Of a DNA stretch of 64,000 nucleotides, positions 1 through 11,642 are shown in pieces. Source of the DNA: Isoetes taiwanensis (Eukaryota; Streptophyta; Lycopodiopsida; Isoetales; Isoetaceae); the NCBI GenBank assembly GCA_021234155.1, contig JAJEKV010000051.1, forward strand, positions 5,088,698 to 5,152,697. Reading direction: 5' to 3'. Each line of letters begins with the position of its first letter. Position 1 is the first letter of the stretch. The notes beneath the pieces were generated by a model. The model did no database searches and was not told the origin of the DNA. It saw nothing but the letters and a program-made list of their open reading frames with translations. Made by a program: the position numbers and the translations under genes.

Positions 1-650
1 GGTCTTCGTAACTTCAATACTTGTGGATTGATTTCTTTTCTTCTTTCTGTTGATGACTTGGATCTCTTGGATAGTAACTTTTTCCTGCTGCTCAGTACTG
101 CTAAAAGAGGTCGGAGGACTGGAATAGTCTTGGTTCCTTTCACAGATACTCATGATTAGAGTCTTGGGGTTAGAATCAAAGTGAACCTTGATGTTAAACA
201 GGTTCAAGAAATCGGGTATGATAGGTCTACAAGGTCTGCTTTTAACCTAGCAACCAATGCTAACAAGATTGCAACCGAAGCAATGTTAATGCAGACGGAA
301 AGAGTGGTCGCATATGACTCTCAAAAAATAAACGATGCCGAGACTCGATACCCAACCCATGATCAGGACCTGCTAGCATAGAAGGGCACTAAAATTTGGA
401 GACATCACTTGTTGGAAAGAAAGTTCCAGTTGGATACCGACCAGTAAAGTCTTTAATATGTCTTCACCCAACCACATTTTAATCTAAGACAGAGAAGATG
501 GATGGAATTCCTGGAGAAGTATGACTTTGAAATAATATACAAACCAAGTAAACTAAATGTGGTTGCGAATGCTCTTTCAAGACACCCTTTAACAACAAAA
601 GTACTTTGCAATGCCATATCAACACTCACAAGCGAGTTTGGTAAGAGGAT
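1..650 (+). mobile_element. Ty3/gypsy pol remnant (RNase H and connection region)
   Basis: Broken reading frames give the tail of a Ty3/gypsy polyprotein. The stretch VVAYDSQKINDAETRYPTHD (about 310-365) is the RNase H signature in which a new chain asks for colour of the active strand, and FEIIYKPSKLNVVANALSRH (about 530-585) is the conserved end of RNase H, normally YxPGKxNxxADALSR. A stop codon at about 379-381 and a second one near 445 interrupt the frame, so the copy is dead. No LTR is visible; the element enters from the left edge of the window. Confidence 0.75.
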
Positions 651-1200
651 AGAAGAAACGTTGCCAATAGACAGGGACTTCCAAGAAGTATGGGCGAGCC
701 GTGCTACATGTGTAAGTATGGACGTCTTGCAAATGAGTCTAACTCTTCAAATTGTCCTCCTCATTGCAATATGTACAACCAGAGTATAGAAGAGTGCACA
801 TGCGCTCATCCCACGCCTTTTCGACGAAAGATAGTTTTTCAAGTTCAAGCCATCCCTTAGTAATAATATCAGCAGAATTTGCAATCTCGGTGATAGTGAG
901 GCCAACCTCGGGCTCTTTTTGATCCTGCCAAAGCTCAACATTATCATTGACATGAATGGCGCCATACCACTATTATGTGCCCTCAACTTCCTCAGGTTCA
1001 AGTTCAGCTTTCTAGCACCAACCAACCTACCTCGGTATATCTCAGGGCTTACTAATTTTAAGTGGCCAATAGTAAACAGGGCCTCTAACCTACTATAAAT
1101 CATCCTCCAAGAACTCCCCAACAATAACAACTGCCTCAGTAGGCTCTGCTAACTGAGCCTACTAAGCCTCACACCAAGCTCATAGCACCCGACCGTACAC
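651..1200. other. Junction of transposon debris without a clear gene
   Basis: No intact gene. On the minus strand, about 935-745, one frame reads GLTITEIANSADIITKGW and LSFVEKAWDERMCTLLYSG, which looks protein-like and could be a fragment of another mobile-element protein inserted in opposite orientation. I do not recognise it. Confidence 0.3.
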
Positions 1201-4200
1201 TCTCATGCCTCAAGACATGCACTCTGCTTACGTAGTAGTTGCTGCTCCACCAGAGACTTCGACTAAATCAGTCCTCTTTGATCCAGATTTGGAACATCTT
1301 ATGTCTCACGTCATATCTGAACTTCGACAGAACATTCTTCGTTTGATGCAAGCTATAGAAGGACACACGCTCATGAATGTTCCACTACCACACAGGTTCA
1401 ACAACCCTCTGCTGACCTTTCTCTATTCACGCCACCTTCATGCAATCAACCATATCTCAATATTGCTGGTAAAGTTGAGCTCTTGCATGAAGTGTCAGCA
1501 TCACTAATCAAGGACCCCGCAGCAATGGATCCTGCTAGTCATTTTGCTCATGTTCCACTAGAACTTCAAGAGGAACATAAAAATCAAGATCTCTCTTAGC
1601 TTGACTACAATTTTAAAGTTGTGTCTTGTTCTTCGGAACAACTTCCACTACTATTTTAGTTGGTGCAGTCACTACGTCCACGTCCATTGTTCATGCTACA
1701 GTCAGGAATCATCAAGTCAACTATATTCAGATCAATGGAGGTAGTGTTGTCAATCTTATCACTAACAAATTAAGGCATCAATTAGATATCAAACAATTGT
1801 ATCGAGCTCCTTATGATATCAAAGTCGCTAATGGTCATATCATGCACCCTTAAGGCATAACTCCCCAGCTTACCATCAGTGTTGGTGATCTCAAGTTCCA
1901 TTTGGAATTTGGTGTTTGCAAACCTGACAATGCTGTTTGGACGCCCTTTCCTTCACTAAACCAAAAGCATTCACTATTAGGCCACTACCAACTGGTTATC
2001 ACTGATGGCAACTTGAATGCCACTATAGATTTAAAAACCAGTCAAGTCATCTCTGTCGAGTGTTCTGAACCTTCTTTGTCGGACAATGACCTTGATAATC
2101 TTCAAAACACTTGTCAAGTTTAAACATCTGCTCTCGTGCCTCCCTTGTTCTTTCCGTCTAAATATGAAGATCCTTGGGCTGATATGGAACTTGACAACGA
2201 CAATGTGATAGTCACATTAGTTGATCCCTACTTGGTGCCTTACCACCAGGTTTAACTTGTGTGTCCCCATGAAGAAGACAATAAGAAGATGATATTCAAC
2301 ACCTTCCTCCTCTCTGTTACCAGTTTTCAACAACCGTCTTTCCAAGTTGGAGCTGGTTTTTCAAAAATGTGATGAATTTAACATTAGTCTCAATCTAGTA
2401 AGTGCACCTTTTGTGTCACATTCGACATCCTTCTGGAACATGTCATTAGTTGCCATGGTGTTACAACAGATTCTGCCAAAATCAATTGTGTTTGCAAAGC
2501 TCAGGCACTACATCCTTTCTAGACAAAGTTAACTATTATTCTATTTTCATTCCAAGTTTGGCTATGAAAGCTGAATCCATACTAAAACTCAAGGGTGATG
2601 AATCCACTTAAGCTTAGAATTCCCAAGCTGAAGAAGCTTTTCAAGAGTAGGTTTTGCTCACGCAGGTCTCTGTTCTTGTTCTCCTTCAATAGGTTAAGCT
2701 TTTTCACGTCCATGTTCATGTGTTAACCTTTGCGATTGGTGTTGTCTTATCACAAGAATATTTACCCAATATAAACAAACCCATACATTTTGCCATCTGA
2801 AGCTTTGTTCTACCGCGAAAAAGTTAGTTCGCCAAGGAAGGTGAAGCTCTAAGTCTCACCTTTTATGTTCAACATTTCAGACACTATCTTCTATGGATCA
2901 TTAGACTCTCTTGTATTTGGTCAACAAGAGCATGTTCATGTGGGTTCTCTTCCTGTAAGAATTTGTTCCTTTTAAGATCATTCATAAATCAGAGAAATCA
3001 CACACCGTTTCTGATTATCTTTCACACATTCATACAGATGATCCATCTTCAGGTGTTTCAGATAGCTTTTCTGATGCTCAAACTTTTCTGGTCATGGCCA
3101 TGCCCCATTGGTTTCATACTATATCTACTCTTCGGTCCTCTTCCTCATGCGAATACCACGCTGCCTCCTGAGAAACTTCGAGCATGCTGCCAGCAATTTC
3201 TCTGTGAAGTTCATGATTATACCATGGTTTTAAGATCTTTATAAACGTGATAAGAATATGATCTTGAGCAGATGCGTCCTTCCTATGAAATTCTAGATAT
3301 TTTTCGCCAAGGCCATGCGGGTTTGGGCAGTGGCCATTTTAGTGGTGATAACACTGCGTGAAAAATCCTCTTGGCAGGATACTTTTGACCCATGTTGTTC
3401 AAAGATGCTCATGCTCACGCTCACGCTCCCGCCCCCGCTTGTGATGTATACCAAAGAGTAAGCTGACCACAGCCGGTGATGCTCTTCTGTTAATACCAAT
3501 CGCCACACCCACTCCCTTCAGTAAATGGAGGATGGACTTTGTTAGTTCTATCTTCAGTTCCGAATACCCATGCTCGATATATTCTTGTTCTCACAAACTA
3601 TGCTAGTAAGTGGGTGAAGCCTGTACTCTGCCAGATCACAGCCACTAGCATGGCATGTGTGCTTTTTACACATATCATCACGTGTTCTGGATTACCCATG
3701 GAATTTGTTAATAACTGAGGAGTTCATTTTGTAAACTACACTATCAAAAAATTCATGGACTATCTGCATATTCATCGTACAAAAAGCACGCCATATTATC
3801 CTCAAGGCAATGGCCTTGCTGAGGGTACCAACAAGACCTTGATTACCATCCTGAAGAAAATTTGTGACGCTTACCTAATATTAATGGGCTTATAGCACGA
3901 TCCTTAAAATAGCTACATGGCAAACACCTTTCGAGGGGGTTTATGGGCAAGAGGCCTTGATGCCATTTGTAGCTTGCCATAGTTCATAACCCACTAGCTA
4001 CTCTGTAGGAATGTGTGTATCAACTCCAACAACTTGATGAGATTCGTCGAGATGCCTATCTCCGTGTACTTGCTGGTAACAAATTGAGGAAATCCTGGCA
4101 TGATCACAAGATAACAAACAAAAAGTTTCAACAAGGTGACTTAGTTCTACTTTATGATTCCAGATACGTTAGGATCGTATGAGATTGTTCAAGTGGTCCA

Positions 4201-5400
4201 ACCCAGTATTTTTCAATTAGCAGAATTGGATGGCACACTATTACCATCACTGATAAATGGCTTTCGACTCAAACCTTTTCATATAGATTCAAACTGATAC
4301 GATTTAAAGATCCTGAATTTTTTGTCGTCTGCAATGTCCAACCCATGGTCTATGTCATGCACGATTACTTCTTGGCACATTCCAACAAGGCTTTCATTGC
4401 AGATCTCTTGCCCTCTGGATTTCTTGGTAGAGAAGAAGACCAATTGTTTCTTCACAAAGACAACGGATATTTATCTCATGCAGATTGAGCACATCCTTTC
4501 CAAAATGATTTTATGACAGGGCTTATTCGACTTCTTCCCATCTAAGATCAAGAAAGCATTGGAAGTAGTTCAATGGCACTTGCATGACCGTGATGATCTT
4601 GGCTATGCTCAGCTATACTTACAACACACTGGTACCTTCGACATTCTGAACTCCTATTTTGAAAACCATGTTGTACTCGTGGACTGGGAACCTTCTCCTT
4701 TATAAGGGTCGATGCTGACTTCTGAATGGGAGAAACTTTGTAAGCAATTGGATACTCCTCTGATTGAGGTATTTCGTGCAGCATCTCTGCAGGCTTTGGA
4801 AAATCGTGCCACATATCTTGATAATGCGTATGATTTTCTTGGGGTACCTCCCCGCTGTCAATTCTTGACCATGGATTAGAGATACCATTTCTAGACCAAT
4901 GCTATGTTATCTCACGCAGATTGGATTCCTACACACATCAGTACACATCTTCGTTGGAATCCTCGTTATGTACTCCGTCATACTTGGCAAGAGGGTGAAA
5001 TACTTGACAATACCCAGAACTAGATTTATATTCCAAATGAATGGGATTGGAAAACACCTACTCAGGCAGCATGGAGTTTAACTCAGTTTCTTGAACGAGC
5101 AACCACCTCTCCAGACTGCTCCGTTCACAGGCAGGCTAGTTTCTGTGCTGCCCTTCGAAGTCTACTATAAAGCTCAAAGCCTGTGAACGTGCTATTGATC
5201 ACTGCAATTCCAAGTGTTAGTATCTTTGGTCTTGAGATTCTCCTTCTTATAGAATACCCCTTTGTTATGGCTCTTGCTCATCAGGCTTTTGAAGAAATGA
5301 TTAGCTCTAGTTTTCTTATTGATGCCAAAAAACTTGGGGAGACTTGGGCAAGGGCAACATCTTGAGTGGAGGGGACTAAGTGTTCCGGGTCCAAGCTCAC
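1200..5400 (+). mobile_element. Degenerate Ty3/gypsy retrotransposon, second copy
   Basis: A full gypsy pol order can be followed through many stops and frameshifts. An aspartic-protease-like segment lies at about 1690-1900 (INGGSVVNLI, with N where the catalytic D is expected). The RT thumb lies at about 2340-2495 (FQKCDEFNISLN, then a shifted frame with CTFCVTFDILLEHVIS). RNase H lies at about 2715-2950 (TFAIGVVLSQEY), the integrase zinc-binding region at about 3285-3475 and the integrase core at about 3720-3880. The end of the integrase region is at about 4165-4300 (LDGTLLPSLINGFRLKPFH). Sequence after integrase (4320-5365) stays partly open but is unrecognised. No LTR pair was found. Confidence 0.75.
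3285..3900 (+). pseudogene. Gypsy integrase fragment
   Basis: Integrase joins retrotransposon cDNA into chromosomal DNA. The zinc-binding part reads ILDIFRQGHAGLGSGHF and later ACDVYQR, matching the H-H-C-C layout (HxGxGGHF ... CxxCQ), with one internal stop. Between them the codons for an alternating H-A-H-A-H-A-P-A-P-A tract suggest replication slippage at about 3407-3440. The catalytic core contains THRTKSTPYYPQGNGLAE in which the last E is the third residue of the D,D35E triad. In-frame stops show it is no longer functional. Confidence 0.75.
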
Positions 5401-5735
5401 CGTTTACTCTTGTAATTTTATTGATTAATGTATTTAGTTTAGAAAATTTTGGGGAGACTTAGACAAGGGCATGGTCGACTCCGCCTTGAGTGGAGGGGAC
5501 TAGGTGTTACAGGTCTAAGCTCACTGCCTACCCTTGTTTATTTGTTTATTAATGTATTAAAATAGGAATCTTTACGGGATTGGACAAGGGCATGGTCGGC
5601 TCCACCTTGAGTGGAGAGGACTGGGTGTACCAGGTCCATTCTCTATTTAATTTATTACCTTCACCAACGGCTTGGACAAGGGCATGGTTGGCTCCATCTT
5701 GAGTGGAGAGGATCGGTTGTACCGGGGTCCATAGT
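5330..5735 (+). repeat. Four-copy imperfect tandem repeat, unit roughly 100-125 bp
   Basis: The phrase GACAAGGGCATGGT...CTTGAGTGGAGGGGACT recurs at about 5345, 5460, 5582 and 5680, each followed by a diverged spacer ending in TTTATT-like sequence. Copies decay towards the right. It lies just after the gypsy pol region, where some gypsy elements carry tandem arrays before the 3' LTR. Confidence 0.85.
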
Positions 5736-6313
5736 ACCTCTTTCTTTATATCTTGTTTGTTTCTTTAAATTTTAAACAAAAAGAAAAATAAAAGACTGGG
5801 TTAGTTAGGGTTTTGAAAAAATCGCATTATTAATTTTAGGGTTCCAAGTTAAGAACGTTGTTTTTTCTAAATATTAGGGATGTCAAAGAAACGCTAATGT
5901 TGGGTGGTTAAGTATAAGCAAAATATACCGTAATTGGTTTTTAAAATAAATTTAAGAGGGAAATTAAATATTAAGAAAGTAGGTAAAGATTCGTAATGAA
6001 GGTTTGAAAAAAAGTCACAAAGCACGATTAATTAGTCTAAATTGGTTTGTAGGTATGGCCCCGAATGTGAAGACGCAGATGCTTACTGAGATTAGATGTA
6101 TGCTCATAAATGAGATATGTGCCACCGAAAGTCCCGACCGAGAGATGCAAACTGGTCAACGTGTTGACCATTTGTCAGACATGTCAAAAGGAAGTGCCAA
6201 TTTGACTTAGCACTAAAATGGCCAGGCCAGGAGAAAATGTTGACTTCTCTTCTTGACACACATGTAAAGTCAATGATTGGAAACTCCATGGACGAACTCA
6301 AGCATGCTTGAAG
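5736..6313. other. AT-rich stretch without gene
   Basis: AT-rich sequence with no convincing coding frame apart from a short open stretch at 6004-6210 of unknown meaning. It forms the left flank of the LTR retrotransposon that begins at 6319. Confidence 0.5.
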
Positions 6314-6318
6314 CATTC

Positions 6319-6669
6319 TGTTTGGATTCTTGGCATGCACCCTGCAGCAGCAGTCCATGACTGCCGGATGCTACACGGCTGCCATGCTCATGATCACAAA
6401 ACAAGAACAAGACAAAGAAAAATGTACAAAGAATGAAGGAAACGTGAGCTAATGAGGCTCTCCAAATTTGAGATAAAACCTGAGTACATCTGAAGAGGCT
6501 CCGGTCTAATATAGTGTAGACCGCAAATCTGAGCCGTACACTAACTAAATCTAAGCCATACACTTAAGTTAACCTAAGCATGCCAAGTGTCAGTCTGCCA
6601 CCACTGACACCTAACATGTGCATGCACCTAACATGTGCATGCACAATGTTAACCACTAGGTGGTTAACA
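6319..6669 (-). repeat. 3' LTR of the non-autonomous retrotransposon
   Basis: Pairs with 8841-9190; the two copies differ mainly in a short stretch at their left ends. Its right end is an inverted repeat, TGTTAACCAC-TAG-GTGGTTAACA, and next to it an 18-bp motif CCTAACATGTGCATGCA is tandemly repeated. Confidence 0.93.
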
Positions 6670-8826
6670 CTGCCTCCCCCTAAAAGTTTTTAGCACAAAA
6701 ATATGTACAGACTTTTATAAGACAAGTCCGACAATTACAACATGGTGCCAAAAAATTTTAGGGGCAGAAAGGATAGTACTGGTAATGGTTTGTTGTGTCG
6801 CTGAAAGATGAGCGTGAGCGCGTGATGTCGAAATTGAGGGCCCAAATATTGTCGATGTTGAGGGCCATAAGCAAGTGGGCTAAAAAGATATAATAACTTA
6901 CCCTCATATCATCATGGATAAGTCAAACAATGACAAAAATGCCACTTTAATAGGAATGGGGGCCTTAAAATATAAACATGAGAATGTAGACCCCGTGATC
7001 AGCCATGGAAAACTTGCACAAAATCTGGAAGAACGTGACGGTAGCGTGGGGCATGAGAACAGAGCGTGGCCCGGGCGCCGGCGTGGCGTGGCGTGGCCGT
7101 CGGCTTCGAAGGCTTGAGTTTGCGTCGGCGTGGGTCGGTGATGGGGCCCCGTGGAGTGGGGTCGTGGGCGATTATCGCCCGGCGTGGGCGTGGCCTTCTG
7201 AAGTTCCACGAGCGTGAGCAAGAACAGTTGACCCACGGCGTGACCCGTGATCAGCCTGCATAACAAGGCCTTAAACCCTAAAAATTTCGAAACCTAAAAG
7301 GGTTTTGCGGCGGCTAGGCATGGCGGTGAAGCTCTCTGAGCTGCCAAGATATACTGCTATTGCTATTTCCAGAAAATAGGGTGTCGAATGGAGCTTAATA
7401 TCTGCCTTGAAGTGCGCATGCTAAAGAGAGATCTGCAGAAGGAAAGTCTGATGTGATGCCGAAATTGTAGTGCTATAGATAGGAACTGGCCGAATGTTTG
7501 CTGGAACAGAGCCATTTGGTTGCCTGGAGCGGTGCTGCATCCTGCTATGTCAAGAAGAAATCAATGCAACAGGGATACACAGAGGGCAAAGCCCATTCTG
7601 CTGCTATAGATAAGTAGGGCGGTTTTTTCCCGGCCGAAGAAGATGCGGGGAAACTCGCTCGCGGAACAAAATCTTGCGTGCTGACCATTTGTTGGATAAA
7701 CGCGAAGAGAGAAAATAGACTGTAGAAACTGTGCGGGAGAGGAGAAAATCTGACTCTGCTCAACAAAGATGTTTGAATTGAATCTTCTAGCCTTGACTGA
7801 TGCAAAGATTTTGTTTATTTGCAGATGATCGAGACCAAGGAACCGAATAAATCCGACCTGAGACTTCGAAAATTTCCTCACAGATAGCTGACTTGAAAAT
7901 TGCTTTGCAACCTGTATATCTGCGGCAGATGGGTGGGGGCTAGCCACAGTGCTGGCCCTCTTGAAAAACGTGAATAAGAATAGATACTGGAAGCAGACAA
8001 GTTTATGTGTTGCAGATGCTTAAGGTGCAGGAATAACTCCCGTAAATCAGTTAACAAGCTGCCGGAGGATGTGCTGGCTTCCTGTTCTGGAGATGATACC
8101 TAGAAAAATGATTCTCGCTTGAACTGTTGCTTGAACTGTGCTTTCTTGCAGGTGATGCCGATAGAAAAAGAACGAATATCCTGCAGAGATAGGGGGCTAG
8201 CCAAGTGCTGGTCCTCTGCAAATTTTTTTGAAACAGAATATCAGAGCCCTGCTTACAGCTGCGTGCTCTTGGAAATCAGGAAAGACTGCAGCGGAGTAAT
8301 ATTTTTGGTGTGCAGCAACAAGCACTGCACGAATTTTCTGAAAAAATAATGGCAGAGAATGACGTCCTGCCTCTTGAGACAAATTTTTTTGGGGTGCAAA
8401 AGCACAATTTCTGATAAGCCAAGAGAAACAGAAGATGATAAAAATGATCAAAGACATGATTTTTTCTGATAGCTTTTTTAGCAGAGAAAAGATAAAAACC
8501 ACTTGATTTTTTCTTGATTTTGTTGTTGAGAGAGTCTTTTGTCACCACTCCGAAATCTGAAACCGCAAACCGTACTTGCCGCGACTTGAAAAACAGAGTC
8601 TTGAGAACAGATTTCTGAAATTAAATTTGATCGGTGGCGTAATCATCACCGTTTGGAAAAACAAAGGCCTCCAAGCGGATACACAAATCGACTTGGTTGG
8701 GCAAACTAAGGAAACCTAACAGGGGAAGAATAGTATACAAGAAGTCTTCAAAACGGGAAAAATTGGAGCAGCAAGACAACAAAGAAACAAAGAAGGGAGA
8801 AGAAAGTGATCACGAGCTTAACCCAA

Positions 8827-8839
8827 GATAATGGCGCCA
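8827..8839 (-). promoter_or_regulatory. tRNA primer-binding site
   Basis: TGGCGCCATTATC on the minus strand, one base inside the 5' LTR. TGGCGCC is the complement expected for a tRNA 3' end (GGCGCCA) used to prime minus-strand DNA synthesis in plant LTR elements. I cannot say which tRNA. Confidence 0.8.
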
Positions 8840-8840
8840 A

Positions 8841-9190
8841 TGTTTGATTCTTGGCATGCACCCCTGCGAAGAAATCCATGATCGCCGGATGCTACACGGC
8901 TGCCATGCTCATGATCACAAAACAAGAACAAGACAAAGAAAAATGTACAAAGAATGAAGGAAACGTGAGCTAATGAGGCTCTCCAAATTTGAGATAAAAC
9001 CTGAGTACATCTGAAGAGGCTCCGGTCTAATATAGTGTAGACCGCAAATCTGAGCCGTACACTAACTAAATCTAAGCCATACACTTAAGTTAACCTAAGC
9101 ATGCCAAGTGTCAGTCTGCCACCACTGACACCTAACATGTGCATGCACCTAACATGTGCATGCACAATGTTAACCACTAGGTGGTTAACA
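8841..9190 (-). repeat. 5' LTR of the non-autonomous retrotransposon
   Basis: 350 bp, begins TG and ends CA on the minus strand, adjacent to the primer-binding site at 8827-8839. It carries the same terminal inverted repeat as its partner. Confidence 0.93.
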
Positions 9191-9195
9191 CATTC

Positions 9196-11328
9196 AGTGC
9201 AGCTTAAAAGTCCCAATGCCAAGGCTCGTGTGAAGGAATGGGCAGCTTCATAGAATTCCTCAAAGAAGTGACGTGCAGACCACAAGAACATCATTGCGGA
9301 TCTCAATGCACGTCAGTTGGAGGTAATAAAAATGCCTTGCATCAGGAAGGAAGCTCTAGTGGAGCAGGGCCTAGCATGCCCCACTTTTCTTTGGAGAATC
9401 ACATGAACACATCAATCTTTGTTGAACCCATACCCGTAGAGGTCGTGGATGTGATGCGCCTTATTGAAGAGAAACTTACTCATCGCACGTATCAAATCAA
9501 GCTCAACAGAACATAACACTTCCAAGATGATGAGCTATACAGTGGATGGAATTTCAAGGGCGAAGATAGGGCCATGATGTATGAGATGGCTCAAAGATAC
9601 ATACGCTTCAAGAGCCCGCATCCTACTTTGGCTACATCCATTGGACTTGCATATAAAGTTGCTAGCTCTAGTTGGGATACCATAGGGCCAATAATGATTC
9701 TACCATTCATGAATAGAGAGACACTTGCACACTTGTTTGACTATTTGCCTAATAACCTCCGTTTTAGGAGATGGCCAAACGCAATTGCTAGAGCACCAAG
9801 AAGAATTGACAAACATATAGGCGCTGAAGTTAGGAGTAAAATGAGATTTGTATATCAGTATGTTCCAAAGATAGCTCTTGCCCTAGCAGAAGGTGTCGTT
9901 GAGATCCACAAAGGCCACTTCACTCACACAAAGCTCAAGCGCAAGAGAGTCAAATTAGTGGGTGGCCATTGGTGATTGGGACAATGCAATACATTTTTAC
10001 GCCAAGGAGCATCATCCCTTGTTGAAGTGCCGGTATTTACTCTCGGATGGACAAGCAAAATATCCATGGTTAGATGAAAGTGTGTTTGAGAAATCAAACG
10101 ATGATGATCGTGTATGGAGACACGAAATTCATGATGTCTATGCATTGGGATATGCTTCTTGATTCCCGCAAGCTATGCGATGAATTGAGTGGTTTAACAA
10201 TAACAACAATGCCCAATGGATTAATACAACCCATATGTACCAATGACATCTTAACAAGTTGGAGGAGCAAAAAAACGAGAATGATGTACCCAAGTGAAGA
10301 CGTATTCTCGAAATGGCCCAAAGCTTTTGAAGTTGTTGAAGCCTTACAAAGTGTTGGAATATCTTCCACCATGGTTGTGAGACAAAGACAACACATGAGG
10401 TGCATGGATGCCTTGGAGATGTCAAAACTATTGTTGGCACAACTCAAAGAATGAATGAAATATTGTATATCTTGCCATGTTTAAGAATAGTAAATTTTCT
10501 TAATTGTCTAATGACCAAATATGTAAAGAAACTTTTAACTAGAGAAATTCCAATATCATGAAACTTTTAGTTTGTCATAAGTTTGTGAAATGTGTTGCTA
10601 ACATTTCTTGCTTTCCTAATATGCCATTCATCACATTCCATATCCAGCAATCATGGACTATGGTGCGATGGCCTACGTTGGGTTGCCACCCCTATTTCTT
10701 TGGTGGGTTGGCAGCCTTATGGATGGCCCTAAATCCACGAAAGCCCCTAAGAGGCGAGGTTGATTCGGGTATAGCTCGCCACCACTGCCACCTCCACCAT
10801 TGTGCGGATTTGGTATGGATTATTTTTTAGGATAAGATGTAAGTTAGCCATTTATTTCTAATGTTCTAATAAACGTTTTTTAAATGTAGCGTGTAACTGC
10901 ATCATAGTCTTTTTTTCCATATGTGTGGTGTTCGTCGTTATGGTTTCGGGCGGATCTTTTTCTAGAAGAAGAAGAAACCATCCAGACTCGAGCAAGACAA
11001 AGAGGAGGGAACTCCGAAATATCATCAAGGCACCCGCTCTGAAGATAGGTGGAATGAATTGCAAAGCACGATGATGCCCAAAGAATGGGAGGTTGTGGAA
11101 AGAGCTGTTCAACAAAGTACGACGAGGTATGATTATGAACCCGCTCGGCATAACTCATACACTCCTTCAGAATATCTTAGGCCCATTCCCGAGGAGGATG
11201 AGATAGTACCTCGACGAAGGAGCACCCACCATCGTTCACGTTCCCGTGGACGTCTTTCCTCTTCAAGCTCTGTTAAAGATCGTGCACCACCTGCACGTCA
11301 ACATGTCTTTGAGTATAAGTGAGTTCAT
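9196..11328 (+). pseudogene. Left half of an unrecognised, decayed spliced gene
   Basis: Protein-like frames continue for about 2 kb. From 9238 to 9975 one frame is broken only by a stop at 9514-9516 and reads ELYSGWNFKGEDRAMMYEMA and FRRWPNAIARAPRRIDKHIG. It then shifts frame near 9960 into DWDNAIHFYAKEHHPLLKC and WLDESVFEKSNDDDRVWRHE. A proline-rich piece follows near 10650-10830. The last exon (about 11025-11319) is basic and serine/arginine-rich (RRRSTHHRSRSRGRLSSSSS) and ends at a good donor, GTGAGT, at 11320. The gene seems to resume at 20095, beyond the inserted transposon. I do not recognise the family; it could be a host gene or part of another mobile element. Stops and a frameshift indicate a pseudogene. 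Confidence 0.5.
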
Positions 11329-11398
11329 CTTGAATTATGCCATTTTTTGTTCACTAACACATATTCATATGTCTTAACCCTGTAATCACTCTCTTATA

Positions 11399-11425
11399 GG
11401 GTCTAAGCACAATATTGGGGGGCAA
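11399..11425 (+). repeat. Left terminal inverted repeat
   Basis: About 27 bp starting GGGTCTAAGCACAATATT, matching the reverse complement of 20056-20081 apart from one G in a G run. Confidence 0.92.
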
Positions 11426-11642
11426 TTTTTTTGTCGCCGACATAGGGTGCTGGGGGGTGCTTTATGCCTTTTTTCCTAATTTTAGGGTCCATTAACGAAG
11501 AACAGCATCGAGCGCGAAAAAACTCAAGCAAATTAAGGAGAGATTGGTAGCCCGCCCAGAATCTCTTCCCAAAATGTGGCTATCCCTCCAAATTCCAGTT
11601 TGCATTTGCTGCATTTTCTTTTCTTTTTTTTTTCAAGAACAG

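Larger units (their letters stand above)
6314..9195 (-). mobile_element. Non-autonomous LTR retrotransposon with target-site duplication
   Basis: Two near-identical LTRs (6319-6669 and 8841-9190) flank 2.2 kb of internal DNA, and the whole is bracketed by the 5-bp target duplication CATTC (6314-6318 and 9191-9195). On the minus strand the LTR begins TGTTAACCAC and ends AATCAAACA. The primer-binding site TGGCGCCATTATC follows the 5' LTR after one base (8839-8827), and the purine tract AGGGGGAGGCAG precedes the 3' LTR (about 6670-6682). These features fix the orientation as minus. The interior has no gag, protease, RT or integrase frame, so it must be mobilised by proteins of another element (TRIM/LARD-like). 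The interior has a GC-rich island at about 7060-7210. Confidence 0.93.

Noticed and set aside
7005..7263. Overlapping open frames on both strands in GC-rich sequence
   Set aside because: High GC removes stop codons by chance; all frames are Arg/Gly/Pro-rich with no domain, and they lie inside a gene-less LTR element.
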